64,000 bases of DNA from contig JAFUFU010000027.1 of assembly GCA_017469785.1 (NCBI GenBank), positions 96,663 through 160,662 on the forward strand, written 5' to 3'. Below are positions 32,949 through 41,425 of this stretch, one piece after another; the stretch's first letter is position 1; every line of letters begins with the position of its first letter. This stretch comes from Treponema sp. GTDB taxonomy: Bacteria; Spirochaetota; Spirochaetia; Treponematales; Treponemataceae. The position numbers were made by a program, and so were the translations under genes. The notes beneath the pieces were generated by a model. It did no database searches, was not told the origin of the DNA, and saw only the letters and a list, made by a program, of their open reading frames with translations.

Positions 32949-33635
32949 ATGGAAAATAACGAAAGTATTCGACAGAAGCTTTTTTCTCTTCAGGATAAAA
33001 AATACCGTGATTTTCAGGCAAAGCTGATTCCCACGGTTGCGGCGGAGAAAATCATCGGCGTTCGGACTCCAGAGCTTAGGAAATTCGCAAAGGAGCTGTC
33101 CAAATCTTCTGACTGTGAATCCTTTCTTTCCCAGCTCCCCCATGAATATTTTGACGAGAATCAGCTCCATGCCTTTTTGATTTCCGAAATCAAGGAGTTT
33201 GAGGCTTGCATGGCTCATTTGGAGCGATTCCTGCCTTTCATCGACAACTGGGCGACCAGCGACCAGCTTTCTCCCAAGGTCTTTAAAAAGAACAAGGCGG
33301 TTTTGCTGGAAAAGATTCGGCTCTGGATTTCTTCTTCCAAAACTTACACGGTCAGGTTCGGAATCGGTATGCTTATGCAGCATTTTCTGGACGATGATTT
33401 TTCGCCGGAATATGCCGGGCTTGTGGCTTCGGTAAAAAGCGATGAATACTACGTGAATATGATGATTGCATGGTATTTTGCCACGGCTCTTGCCAAGCAG
33501 TACGAGGCAGTGCTTCCCTTCATCACTGAAAAACGGCTTTCTCCCTGGTGCCACAAGAAGACCATTCAGAAAGCCCTGGAAAGTTACCGGGTATCGGACG
33601 AGCGAAAAGACATTTTAAGAGGATTAAAGGTTTAG
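32949..33635 (+). CDS. AlkD-like DNA alkylation repair glycosylase
   Basis: This 228-residue all-helical protein is of the HEAT-like AlkD family, which removes alkylated bases from DNA. The catalytic Trp-Asp pair appears as W101 and D105 in DNWATSDQL, and a further aromatic wall residue lies in MIAWYFATAL. The N-terminal EKIIGVRTPELRKFAK segment is typical. Start at ATG 32949; there is no convincing Shine-Dalgarno site. The gene sits 3 nt before sufB, inside the Suf group, and is likely cotranscribed with it, a combination I do not know as standard. Family call is firm; lesion specificity is unknown. Confidence 0.9.
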   Translation: MENNESIRQKLFSLQDKKYRDFQAKLIPTVAAEKIIGVRTPELRKFAKELSKSSDCESFLSQLPHEYFDENQLHAFLISEIKEFEACMAHLERFLPFIDNWATSDQLSPKVFKKNKAVLLEKIRLWISSSKTYTVRFGIGMLMQHFLDDDFSPEYAGLVASVKSDEYYVNMMIAWYFATALAKQYEAVLPFITEKRLSPWCHKKTIQKALESYRVSDERKDILRGLKV

Positions 33636-33638
33636 ATT

Positions 33639-35048
33639 ATGGCAGAAAAGGAAAAACTTGACATAAAAAGCATGGCAGATTCTCCCTACGACTTCCGCTA
33701 CGAGGAGAAGGGCTTTTACCGCAACAAGGCCGGCCTCACGCCGGAAATCGTCGCAAAACTCTCCGACGACAAGAACGACCCTGACTGGATGAGGCTTTTC
33801 CGCCAGAATGCGCTTAAAATCTACAACGAGCTGAGCGTTCCTGAGTGGGGACCGGACATTTCAGGGCTCAACATCGACGAAATCGCAACTTACGTGCGCC
33901 CAAACACGAAAATGCAGGGCAAATGGGAAGATGTTCCCGATGACATTAAAGACACTTTTGAAAAGCTGGGAATCCCGGAGGCAGAGCGCACTTCTCTTGC
34001 TGGTGTGGGCGCCCAGTATGACTCTGAGCTTGTCTACCACAACTTGCAGGAAGAGGTGGCCAAGCAGGGAGTCATTTACACTGATTTTGAAAGCTCTCTC
34101 CGCGGCCCTTATGCCGACATGGTAAAAGAGCATTTTATGCAGCTGGTAAAGCCAGATGACCACAAATTCGCGGCCCTGCACGGGGCAGTCTGGTCTGGCG
34201 GCTCTTTCGTTTATGTTCCCAAGAATGTAAAGGTTGAAATCCCCCTGCAAAGCTACTTCCGCTTGAACGCGAAAGGGGCCGGCCAGTTCGAGCACACCCT
34301 CATTATCGTGGACGAAGGCGCTGACCTGCACTTTATCGAGGGCTGCTCGGCTCCAAAATACAATGTGGCAAATCTTCATGCCGGCTGCGTCGAGCTTTAT
34401 GTAAAAAAAGGCGCCCATCTGCGCTACTCAACCGTGGAAAACTGGTCTAAGAACATGTACAACCTCAACACCAAGAGGGCGCGTGTAGAAGAGGGCGGCT
34501 CAATCGAGTGGGTCTCAGGCTCTTTCGGAAGCCACATTTCCTATCTTTACCCCCAAAGCGACTTGATTGGCCGGGGAGCCAGGGCTGAATTCACTGGCGT
34601 TACTTTTGCCGGCGAAGGACAGAACCTTGACACGGGAGCCAAAATGGTTCACATCGCCCCTCAAACGACGAGCGTAATCACCACGAAATCTCTCTCAAAA
34701 TCCGGCGGCATCTCAACTTACCGAAGCGCAATCTACATCGGAAAAGAGGCAAAGGGCAGCAAGGCCAGCGTTTCCTGCGAGAGCCTTATGCTTGACAACA
34801 TTTCCCGCAGCGACACCATTCCAGCCATGGACATTCACACTGACGACTGTGACGTTGGCCACGAGGCAAAAATCGGCCGAATCTCAAACGATGCGGTCTT
34901 CTATTTGATGAGCCGGGGAATCTCTGAGGAAGAGGCAAGGACAATGATTGTATCGGGATTTGCAAATCCTGTCTCAAAAGAGCTTCCCCTTGAATATGCC
35001 GTTGAGATGAACAATCTGATTCGCCTTGAGATGAAAGGTTCGCTGTAA
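33639..35048 (+). CDS. sufB: Fe-S cluster assembly protein SufB
   Basis: This 469-residue scaffold component has conserved stretches including PEWGPDISGL, the beta-helix core with KAEFTGVTFAGEGQNLDTGAKM, and the C-terminal TDDCDVGHEAKIGRI containing the key Cys. The RGISEEEARTMIVSGF segment is shared with SufD. With SufC and SufD it forms the SufBC2D complex. The ribosome site AAAGG overlaps the end of the upstream alkD-like gene. Length matches other bacterial SufB. Confidence 0.97.
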   Translation: MAEKEKLDIKSMADSPYDFRYEEKGFYRNKAGLTPEIVAKLSDDKNDPDWMRLFRQNALKIYNELSVPEWGPDISGLNIDEIATYVRPNTKMQGKWEDVPDDIKDTFEKLGIPEAERTSLAGVGAQYDSELVYHNLQEEVAKQGVIYTDFESSLRGPYADMVKEHFMQLVKPDDHKFAALHGAVWSGGSFVYVPKNVKVEIPLQSYFRLNAKGAGQFEHTLIIVDEGADLHFIEGCSAPKYNVANLHAGCVELYVKKGAHLRYSTVENWSKNMYNLNTKRARVEEGGSIEWVSGSFGSHISYLYPQSDLIGRGARAEFTGVTFAGEGQNLDTGAKMVHIAPQTTSVITTKSLSKSGGISTYRSAIYIGKEAKGSKASVSCESLMLDNISRSDTIPAMDIHTDDCDVGHEAKIGRISNDAVFYLMSRGISEEEARTMIVSGFANPVSKELPLEYAVEMNNLIRLEMKGSL

Positions 35049-35081
35049 AGCGCAATTCATAATGTGGAATGAGGAATGACT

Positions 35082-36176
35082 ATGACAGAAACACTGAAAT
35101 TTAACGAAATAAATAAAATCCCCGCCCTTACATGGAACTGGCTCAAAATGAACCGGGATTCCCTTGAATTGCGGGAAATTCCCTCTCTCTTTGAACCTAA
35201 AATCTCTGAAATCCCGGAAGGCTTTTCCCTGCTTTCTGGGCAAAAAATCGATTTGAACAAATTCCCTGCCCTCAAGTCAGGAATCGGAGAAGAAATTTCT
35301 TCCTATCTTGAAGAAAATGTCTTTAAGGGAGTTGACCAGATTATCGAAATCAGCGGCAAAACCGAAAATCCCCTTCTTCTTCCCTTTGATTACGGAAAAG
35401 CGGGAAATTCTGATTCAGTCTCTCCTCATTTTGCTTCGTCTCAAATCATCTATGCAAAAAAAGATTCTGAAAGCTGCGTGATTTTCCTTTATGAGGGAGC
35501 TGATTCTTCAAAAATCGACTCGATTATCCGCACAAAAATCTATGCCGAAGAAAATGCCCTTGTGCATGTCATAAAAGTCCAGCTTTTGGGAAAAAACCAG
35601 AATCAAATAGATGAGACGAGCGCTGTCGCCGGAGAAAATTCTAAGATTCACTTCACTCAGATTGAGCTTGGCGGAAATCACATTGATTCAGGCTTGTACA
35701 CCCAGCTTGGCGAATACAAGTCCCGTTTCCAGAGCGAGCTTGCTTTTATCGCAAAGGGGGAGCAGCATTTTGATTTTAACCACGCAGTCATCCACACTGG
35801 CAGCGAGACTGACACGAAAATGCTGGTAAAGGGAGTTCTGGACGGAAATGCCGTTAAAAATTACCGTGGCACCATTGATTTTAAGAACGGCTGTCATGGC
35901 TCTACTGGCGACGAGCAGGAAGAGACTCTCCTTATGAGCAAAAGTGCCGTCAACAAGTCGATTCCCATGATTCTCTGTGATGAAGAAGATGTTGCCGGAA
36001 CCCACGGTTCTACTTTGGGACGCTTGGGCGCGGACGAACTCTTTTACATGCAGAGCCGGGGAATCAGCGAGGAAGAGGCCAAAAAAATGATGACCAAGGC
36101 AAAAGTCCTGAGCGTGGCAAGCCTCATCCCTCTGGAAAATATTCGGGAAAAAATCGAAAACTGGCTCGAAAAATAG
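35082..36176 (+). CDS. sufD: Fe-S cluster assembly protein SufD
   Basis: This 364-residue paralogue of SufB has the C-terminal hallmark VAGTHGSTLGRLGADELFYMQSRGIS, including the conserved His. GAGG lies 7 nt before ATG 35082, which I prefer to the ATG two codons earlier (35076). SufD completes the SufBC2D complex and is implicated in iron acquisition. The short gap from sufB contains a degraded repeat word (AATTCATAATGTGGAATGAGG). No sufS or sufE follows. Confidence 0.93.
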   Translation: MTETLKFNEINKIPALTWNWLKMNRDSLELREIPSLFEPKISEIPEGFSLLSGQKIDLNKFPALKSGIGEEISSYLEENVFKGVDQIIEISGKTENPLLLPFDYGKAGNSDSVSPHFASSQIIYAKKDSESCVIFLYEGADSSKIDSIIRTKIYAEENALVHVIKVQLLGKNQNQIDETSAVAGENSKIHFTQIELGGNHIDSGLYTQLGEYKSRFQSELAFIAKGEQHFDFNHAVIHTGSETDTKMLVKGVLDGNAVKNYRGTIDFKNGCHGSTGDEQEETLLMSKSAVNKSIPMILCDEEDVAGTHGSTLGRLGADELFYMQSRGISEEEAKKMMTKAKVLSVASLIPLENIREKIENWLEK

Positions 36177-36196
36177 AAAAACTCTCCCTTTTATGA

Positions 36197-36202
36197 TATA
36201 AT
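36197..36202 (+). promoter_or_regulatory. -10 box before the nitrilase-fold gene
   Basis: TATAAT ends 12 nt before ATG 36215 and gives a very short leader. The -35 is unclear. Confidence 0.4.
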
Positions 36203-36214
36203 CTTTCGGTCTCT

Positions 36215-37597
36215 ATGATGAATTCAATATATAATATTGTATCAGATTTATGTTCTTTCGTTATAAAATCTTGCAGCGAGGATTTTTTTGTTAAATACAG
36301 CTGTATTTCTGAAAGTGAAAAAAAACGTATCAATATGCTGGTCCGCTCTCATGTTGGAGGCCTTTTTCTTTCCGAAAATCAGGTCGCCCAGCTTTCCGAA
36401 GAGGATTTTACCGAAGATTTTTTTGCGGAATTAAAAAAGCTGATTGAAGACTTGACATCAAAAAATGATTTCTTTGCAATCGTCGCTCTGGTTCAGATTC
36501 TCGATGAGAGCCTTGCCAGCCTGCTCAAGGTAAAAATCGCCGAATTTCAGGAAGATGATTTTTCCGTTGTTCTCAATACGAACCGGGAGACAACAGGAAT
36601 AGGTCTTTTGCCCCGCTGTTCCTGCATTTGGGAGCGAAAGCACCGCCTTTCCCACAGCTATAACCGCATGGACAACTTTTTGTTCAACATGCTGCTCATG
36701 GAAAATTCCATTCTGGGCGAGCTGATTGACAAGCATTTTTTCATCAAGAGCAATCTTTTTACCGATTTCTCAAAAAAGAAAGCCCTCAAAATCGCGGCAA
36801 CGCCACTTCGACTTGAGCGGGAATTTGATGTTCAGCCCTATGACGAGGATAAAGTCCAGTATTTCAAGATTTCCTATACAAAAGATTCTTTCAAGTCTGA
36901 CAATGAGCTTATCTGGAGCAAAATCATAACCGCGGCGCAGAATAAAAGCGACATCATTGTTTTCCCGGAAATGCTGGGCAACCCCGATATGGTCGGCTTT
37001 ATCACCCGGAAACTCAAGGAACTTTCACCAGGAGAGAGGGAATCAATTCCTTCACTGATAATCCTTCCCTCATTCTGGGAAAAGAACCGCAACACCGTGA
37101 CTATCCTCGACAAATACGGGGAGCTTATCTGCCGCCAGAGCAAGCAGAATCCCTTCCGCGTTGAGCAGAACGGCACCGGGTATCTCGAAGGCATCTTGTC
37201 CAGCCTTGTGGTGAATATTTTTCACTTTGAGGGAATCGGCCGTATCGCGATTCTGATTTGCAAAGACTTCCTTACCACAAAATACATGGAACAGCTCATG
37301 CGATGCTTTAAGCTCACCCTGATTATCGTTCCTTCATTCTCTACGGGCTCTTATGATTTCCGCCAGTCATTCGATTTGTGCGCCCATGATGACTGCAATG
37401 TCGTCTGGATTAATACCTGCGCTGCCCTTGAAAAAGGAAAGGAAAGCAATTTCAAGAACATCGGCTATGTCCGGAAACGAATTTCCCGCAACGATGACGA
37501 GGCGCAGCGTCTGTCAAGAATGCCGATATGTGAGGGAGCCTTTTCAGGACGCTGTGTCCATGACTGCCTCTATTATGAGACCATAAGCGGAGTCTGA
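36215..37597 (+). CDS. Nitrilase-superfamily (C-N hydrolase) protein with an unrecognised N-terminal domain
   Basis: In this 460-residue protein, residues about 215-450 have the nitrilase fold with a readable catalytic triad: E252 in VFPEML, K310 in RQSKQNPFR and C349 in LICKDF, each preceded by a hydrophobic strand. Nitrilase-family enzymes hydrolyse nitriles, amides or carbamoyl groups, or serve as glutaminase domains. The first 200 or so residues are helical and acidic, and I do not recognise them. There is no signal peptide. A Nudix hydrolase follows after 1 nt. The pair could process a nucleotide-derived amide, but this is speculation. No transmembrane or secretion feature is seen. Confidence 0.8.
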   Translation: MMNSIYNIVSDLCSFVIKSCSEDFFVKYSCISESEKKRINMLVRSHVGGLFLSENQVAQLSEEDFTEDFFAELKKLIEDLTSKNDFFAIVALVQILDESLASLLKVKIAEFQEDDFSVVLNTNRETTGIGLLPRCSCIWERKHRLSHSYNRMDNFLFNMLLMENSILGELIDKHFFIKSNLFTDFSKKKALKIAATPLRLEREFDVQPYDEDKVQYFKISYTKDSFKSDNELIWSKIITAAQNKSDIIVFPEMLGNPDMVGFITRKLKELSPGERESIPSLIILPSFWEKNRNTVTILDKYGELICRQSKQNPFRVEQNGTGYLEGILSSLVVNIFHFEGIGRIAILICKDFLTTKYMEQLMRCFKLTLIIVPSFSTGSYDFRQSFDLCAHDDCNVVWINTCAALEKGKESNFKNIGYVRKRISRNDDEAQRLSRMPICEGAFSGRCVHDCLYYETISGV

Positions 37598-37598
37598 C

Positions 37599-38159
37599 AT
37601 GAAATTTAAAAGCATCAAGAAAATCCTCGAGGGAAAATTTATCAGTCGCTATGACATTCAATACGAAACTCCCAGCGGGAAAATCAAAAATTATGAGATG
37701 ATAAGCCGCAACAAGAATATAAATTCTTTTGAGGAGCTCCATGATGGCAAAGTAGATGCTGTCGTAATGATTATGCATGACAAAGATAATGAGCATGTTC
37801 TCTTAAGCCGGGAATTCCGCATGGCACCGGGGGAGTGGGTTTATAATTTCCCGGCCGGTCTCATTGATAAGGGAGAGGACGCCGCTTCTGCCGCAAGCAG
37901 GGAACTTCGTGAAGAGACGGGCCTTCATCTGGATCATATCGAAGAGATTTGGATGGAGAGCTATTCTGCCGTGGGCTTTTCCAACGAAAAAAATATCTGC
38001 ATTGTTGGCACGGCCTCTGGTGAGATTTTACCCAGCGATTCTGAGCTTGAAGAAATCGAAGCTTACTGGTATTCAAAGGCAGAAGTCCGAGCTTTGTTAA
38101 AGGTTGCGAGATTCGCGGCTCGCACCCAGGCCTACTGCATTCTCTGGAGCAAGAACTGA
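37599..38159 (+). CDS. Nudix hydrolase, ADP-ribose pyrophosphatase-like
   Basis: This 186-residue protein has a complete Nudix box, GLIDKGEDAASAASRELREE (about residues 87-106, then TGL), preceded by SREFRMAPGEWVYNFPAG, a pattern typical of ADP-ribose/nucleotide-sugar pyrophosphatases. It cleaves a nucleoside diphosphate linked to another moiety; the true substrate is unknown. The gene starts 1 nt after the nitrilase-fold gene with CGGAG before ATG 37599, so coupling is likely. Confidence 0.9.
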   Translation: MKFKSIKKILEGKFISRYDIQYETPSGKIKNYEMISRNKNINSFEELHDGKVDAVVMIMHDKDNEHVLLSREFRMAPGEWVYNFPAGLIDKGEDAASAASRELREETGLHLDHIEEIWMESYSAVGFSNEKNICIVGTASGEILPSDSELEEIEAYWYSKAEVRALLKVARFAARTQAYCILWSKN

Positions 38160-38168
38160 AACTTACTC

Positions 38169-38197
38169 TGCAATTTTTCAGCGAACTGTGATATAGT
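38169..38197 (+). promoter_or_regulatory. Promoter pointing to ATG 38204
   Basis: TATAGT (38192-38197) sits exactly 6 nt before an ATG at 38204, with a CTGCAA-like -35 about 17 nt upstream. That ATG opens a frame of only seven codons before TAA 38225-38227, in phase with the phosphatase gene. Confidence 0.5.
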
Positions 38198-38248
38198 ATT
38201 TATATGGCAAGATTCAGAAAAATATAAGTCATCACAAAAAAACTGGCC

Positions 38249-39820
38249 GTGGCAATTCTCATGGCTGGTTTCATGCTCTGTTCTCTTATGGCTTTTGTCG
38301 GACACAGGATTTTTTCCAGACAGTTCCGCATCCAATATGACAGCAATATTCGTGCAATCGCCTCCGCCGCAAGGGAATGCCTGAATCCTGATGATTTTGA
38401 AAACTACATAGCTACGTGCCGGCCAGATTCGGCTTACGAAGGCGTTCAGAAAATTCTTCAGGATTTCGTTGACAAATTTGACTTGAACATGCTTTATGTC
38501 TCTTATGTGGAGCCGCCGGATTATTCAGAAATCACTTATATCTATAATCCTGTGATGAAAGGCGGGAGGTGGAGTCAGTTTCCCCTTGGCTATCATGAAA
38601 AATATATCGAGCCGAACTACAACAAGACGGCAAAACTTGTCTTTGAAAAAGGCGAGACAATCGTGCGGCATACGGTCAAGACACGCAGCGGTTCCCATAT
38701 TACGGCCATGGTTCCGGTTTATGATTCAAAGGGCAGGATTGTCGCTGTTCTTGGCGCTCAAAAGTCAATTCAGGAATTCGTGGATTCCCTTCATTCCTAC
38801 ATGCGCGATATTCTTATCCTTGAATTCATTTTCGCCGCCGTTTTTTTCCTGCTTTTTACCCTTTACTTCAATTTATCTTTCATACGTCCGCTTTCGCTGA
38901 TAACCCACGAGACAGATCATTTTGCGTCCTACGGCGGTGAGCCTTCCGATATGCTGCTGACCATCAAGAATCAGGATGAAATCGGAACCCTTGCTCATTC
39001 CGTGCACCAGATGGAACTTGATGTTTGCGACAATATTGAAAAACTTACAAAAATCACGGCCGAACAGGAAAGAATCAGCACGGAGCTGAATGTGGCCACA
39101 AAAATCCAGCGAGAAATGCTTCCGCTCTTATATCCGCCTTTTCCTGACCGCTCTGATTTTGATTTGTATGCTTCCATGACCCCTGCAAAGGAGGTTGGAG
39201 GCGATTTGTACGATTACGTGCTTCTTGATGACGACCATCTCATGATTGTTGTCGGTGATGTTTCCGGCAAGGGCGTTCCTGCGGCTCTTTTCATGGTTAT
39301 CGCAAAGACTCTGCTTTCTTCCCATGGTGAGGAAGGTCTTTCTCCGGCGGAAATCTTCAATGTAACCAACAGCCAGCTCTGCAAGGGAAACGAAACAGGG
39401 TTGTTTGTAACCTGCTGGCTGGGAATATTGACGTTCAGCACGGGTGAGCTCCGTTTTGTCAATGCGGGGCATCCCTATCCAGTGGTATTCCATGACAATG
39501 AGGTCTCATATCTCAAGACCCGCCCTAATCTTGTCCTTGCAGGAATGGAAGGCATGCGCTATGCCGAAAACTCTATCACGCTTGCAAAGGGCGACAGGAT
39601 TTTTATCTATACCGACGGCGTTACAGAAGCCACAAACAGCAAGAAAGAGCTTTTTGGCGACGAGCGTCTTTTAAATGTACTCAAGAATACCTTGCATCTT
39701 GATGCGCCCAAGACACTTGAAGCGGTTCAGTCTGCGATTAATGAATTCGTTGGAGAAGCCGAGCAGTTTGATGATATTACGATGCTTGATTTTATTTGGC
39801 AGGAGAGATCTCCCCTGTAG
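38249..39820 (+). CDS. PP2C/SpoIIE-type serine phosphatase with sensor and HAMP; N terminus interrupted
   Basis: Domain order is TM1 (about 3-21 of this 523-residue frame), an extracytoplasmic sensor of about 160 residues, TM2 (about 190-213), HAMP (about 213-265), a short coiled coil (ELNVATKIQREMLP) and a SpoIIE/RsbU-type PP2C domain with metal-site motifs EVGGDLYDY, VGDVSGKG and FDDITML. RsbU-like phosphatases control anti-anti-sigma factors. The natural start is probably ATG 38204 (MARFRKI), 6 nt after a TATAGT box, but TAA at 38225 follows in the same frame. GTG 38249 and ATG 38261 are fallback starts with no ribosome site. It may be a recent pseudogene, a sequencing error, or a reinitiating gene. 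Confidence 0.8.
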   Translation: MAILMAGFMLCSLMAFVGHRIFSRQFRIQYDSNIRAIASAARECLNPDDFENYIATCRPDSAYEGVQKILQDFVDKFDLNMLYVSYVEPPDYSEITYIYNPVMKGGRWSQFPLGYHEKYIEPNYNKTAKLVFEKGETIVRHTVKTRSGSHITAMVPVYDSKGRIVAVLGAQKSIQEFVDSLHSYMRDILILEFIFAAVFFLLFTLYFNLSFIRPLSLITHETDHFASYGGEPSDMLLTIKNQDEIGTLAHSVHQMELDVCDNIEKLTKITAEQERISTELNVATKIQREMLPLLYPPFPDRSDFDLYASMTPAKEVGGDLYDYVLLDDDHLMIVVGDVSGKGVPAALFMVIAKTLLSSHGEEGLSPAEIFNVTNSQLCKGNETGLFVTCWLGILTFSTGELRFVNAGHPYPVVFHDNEVSYLKTRPNLVLAGMEGMRYAENSITLAKGDRIFIYTDGVTEATNSKKELFGDERLLNVLKNTLHLDAPKTLEAVQSAINEFVGEAEQFDDITMLDFIWQERSPL

Positions 39821-40142
39821 AGTTTTTGAATCTTAAATTCACAAGTGCCTTTGAAAGCGCTTCGTTTATGGCGGAGTGGACTGTTTCGCTGACAATCTCA
39901 ACTTGTGATGCAGACAATTTGTCTTCCCGGATGCTGGTTTTAAATAAATCAGATGCGGGAACTGACAATGCTTTTGCAATTTGATAGATTAAATCAAAGG
40001 ACGGTTTCGTGATTCCACATTCAATGTTGCCGATTGTTCCGTTTGAGACATTGCAAAGCTCCGCCAGCTGTGCTTGGGAAAGTCTCGCGCGTTTTCTGTA
40101 AAACTTCATGTTTTGAATAAAGTTCGCCTGAAATTCAATCAT
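39792..40142 (-). CDS. XRE-family HTH transcriptional regulator
   Basis: In this 116-residue protein, residues about 10-66 form a Cro/C1-type HTH (MKFYRKRARLSQAQLAELCNVSNGTIGNIECGITKPSFDLI). The C-terminal 50 residues are helical and may dimerise. It converges on the phosphatase gene and overlaps its 3' end by 29 nt. A perfect palindrome (40145-40161) overlaps its -10 box and is a candidate autoregulatory operator. Targets other than itself are unknown. Confidence 0.88.
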   Translation of the reverse strand: MIEFQANFIQNMKFYRKRARLSQAQLAELCNVSNGTIGNIECGITKPSFDLIYQIAKALSVPASDLFKTSIREDKLSASQVEIVSETVHSAINEALSKALVNLRFKNSTGEISPAK

Positions 40143-40144
40143 AC

Positions 40145-40161
40145 TATCATTATGAATGATA
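40145..40161 (-). promoter_or_regulatory. Palindromic operator candidate overlapping the -10 of the XRE gene
   Basis: TATCATT-ATG-AATGATA has perfect 7-bp arms. The minus-strand -10 CATAAT (40149-40154) is inside it and ends 6 nt before ATG 40142, again a leaderless layout. Confidence 0.5.
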
Positions 40162-40231
40162 ATATTTTGATTTGGTATAGAGTGAAAATGAGCGTCATAT
40201 CAGAATATGCACTCGGTTTAAATGAGTTTTT

Positions 40232-41404
40232 CTATTTCAGCACTGAAAGAATGTCACTTTCCGGCACTTCGGTGATGACTGTCTCGCCAACATTCGACTG
40301 AAGGATAAAGCGTATTTTGCTGCTGGAATTCTTTTTGTCCTTTTTCATTGCACTCAAGAGGATTTTCGCGATTTCCTCGTCGCTCCCGTACTTTTTCTTC
40401 ATTTCCGGGTGAACGGGGCTTGTTTCCCAGCCGAAGGATGCGAGGCATTTCTTTACCCGGTCAGCGTATTCCTTAGTGCAAAGGCCGAGATGCTGGCTTA
40501 AATCCGCTGCCCGTGCCATGCCCCATGCAACCCCGTCTCCGTGAGCCACAACCCCGAGGCCTGACATCGATTCAAGGGCGTGTCCGAAAGTGTGACCCAA
40601 ATTCAGTTGCATTCTGATATTTTTTTCGGTCAGATCCTGCTCCACGACCTTTGCCTTGGCGTTCACGCAGATTCGGATTCCTTCTTTTATGAGTGAGCCT
40701 TTGCGGTCGTTCAAGGCTTCCGGATTTTTTTCAATCCGCTCGAAAAATTCCGGCTCGTAGAGGATGGCTGTTTTTACAAGTTCTGCCATGCCTGAGCGAT
40801 ATTCCCTTGCGGAAAGGCTTTCGATAAAGGCCGGGCAGATGTGGATTTTCTGAGCAGGGAAGAAAGAGCCGATCATGTTTTTGTAGGAATCGAAGTCACA
40901 GCCGGTTTTTCCGCCGATTGCCGCGTCCACCATGGAAAGAAGGGTGGTGGGAACAAGCTCGCAGTGGGCGCCCCGCTTGAAAATCGAGGCCGCGAATGCC
41001 GTCATGTCAGTGATGACGCCGCCACCGATTCCCACGAAGACAGCCGAGCGCTGGCCGTTGTTGTCCAGGGCTGCCTTAACGATGGCGAGGACGCTTTCGA
41101 TTGTCTTGTAAGTCTCGCCCGATCCCAGAATCAAGAGCACGTCCTTCCCCCGCTTGCCGACGAAGCCCGATTCAATCTTTGGGTGGGAAAAATCCTCGCC
41201 CCGGAAAAAGTCCAGGAAGGAGTGCAGGGCGGGAAGGCTTGCCACGCTGGTGTCAGTGACGAAAATGCGCTGGGGCAAAGTCTCCTTTTCGGCTGAGTAA
41301 AAAACAGAGTTCAGGTCAATCTCGCCGTCATAAAAGCGGATGAAAGTGCGGTCAGTCCCCGGATGCACCGGCGGGTAAATAATATCTTTCTCTTCAAAAG
41401 TCAT
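40232..41404 (-). CDS. aroB: 3-dehydroquinate synthase
   Basis: This 390-residue shikimate-pathway enzyme converts DAHP to 3-dehydroquinate using NAD and a divalent metal. Family marks are VGIGGGVITDMTAFAA (NAD/phosphate region), TTLLSMVDAAIGGKTG (about residues 160-175) and the metal-binding LNLGHTFGHALE. ATG 41404 has AAAAGGAGA upstream, so the longer in-frame start at 41446 (inside a repeat) is rejected. Slightly longer than E. coli AroB (362). No other aro gene adjoins it. It is probably transcribed singly. Confidence 0.94.
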   Translation of the reverse strand: MTFEEKDIIYPPVHPGTDRTFIRFYDGEIDLNSVFYSAEKETLPQRIFVTDTSVASLPALHSFLDFFRGEDFSHPKIESGFVGKRGKDVLLILGSGETYKTIESVLAIVKAALDNNGQRSAVFVGIGGGVITDMTAFAASIFKRGAHCELVPTTLLSMVDAAIGGKTGCDFDSYKNMIGSFFPAQKIHICPAFIESLSAREYRSGMAELVKTAILYEPEFFERIEKNPEALNDRKGSLIKEGIRICVNAKAKVVEQDLTEKNIRMQLNLGHTFGHALESMSGLGVVAHGDGVAWGMARAADLSQHLGLCTKEYADRVKKCLASFGWETSPVHPEMKKKYGSDEEIAKILLSAMKKDKKNSSSKIRFILQSNVGETVITEVPESDILSVLK

Positions 41405-41425
41405 CAAAATCTCCTTTTTTAAATT

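Noticed and set aside
40841-41296. Plus-strand open frame inside aroB
   Set aside because: It is a complement of conserved AroB motifs, so selection on aroB explains it.
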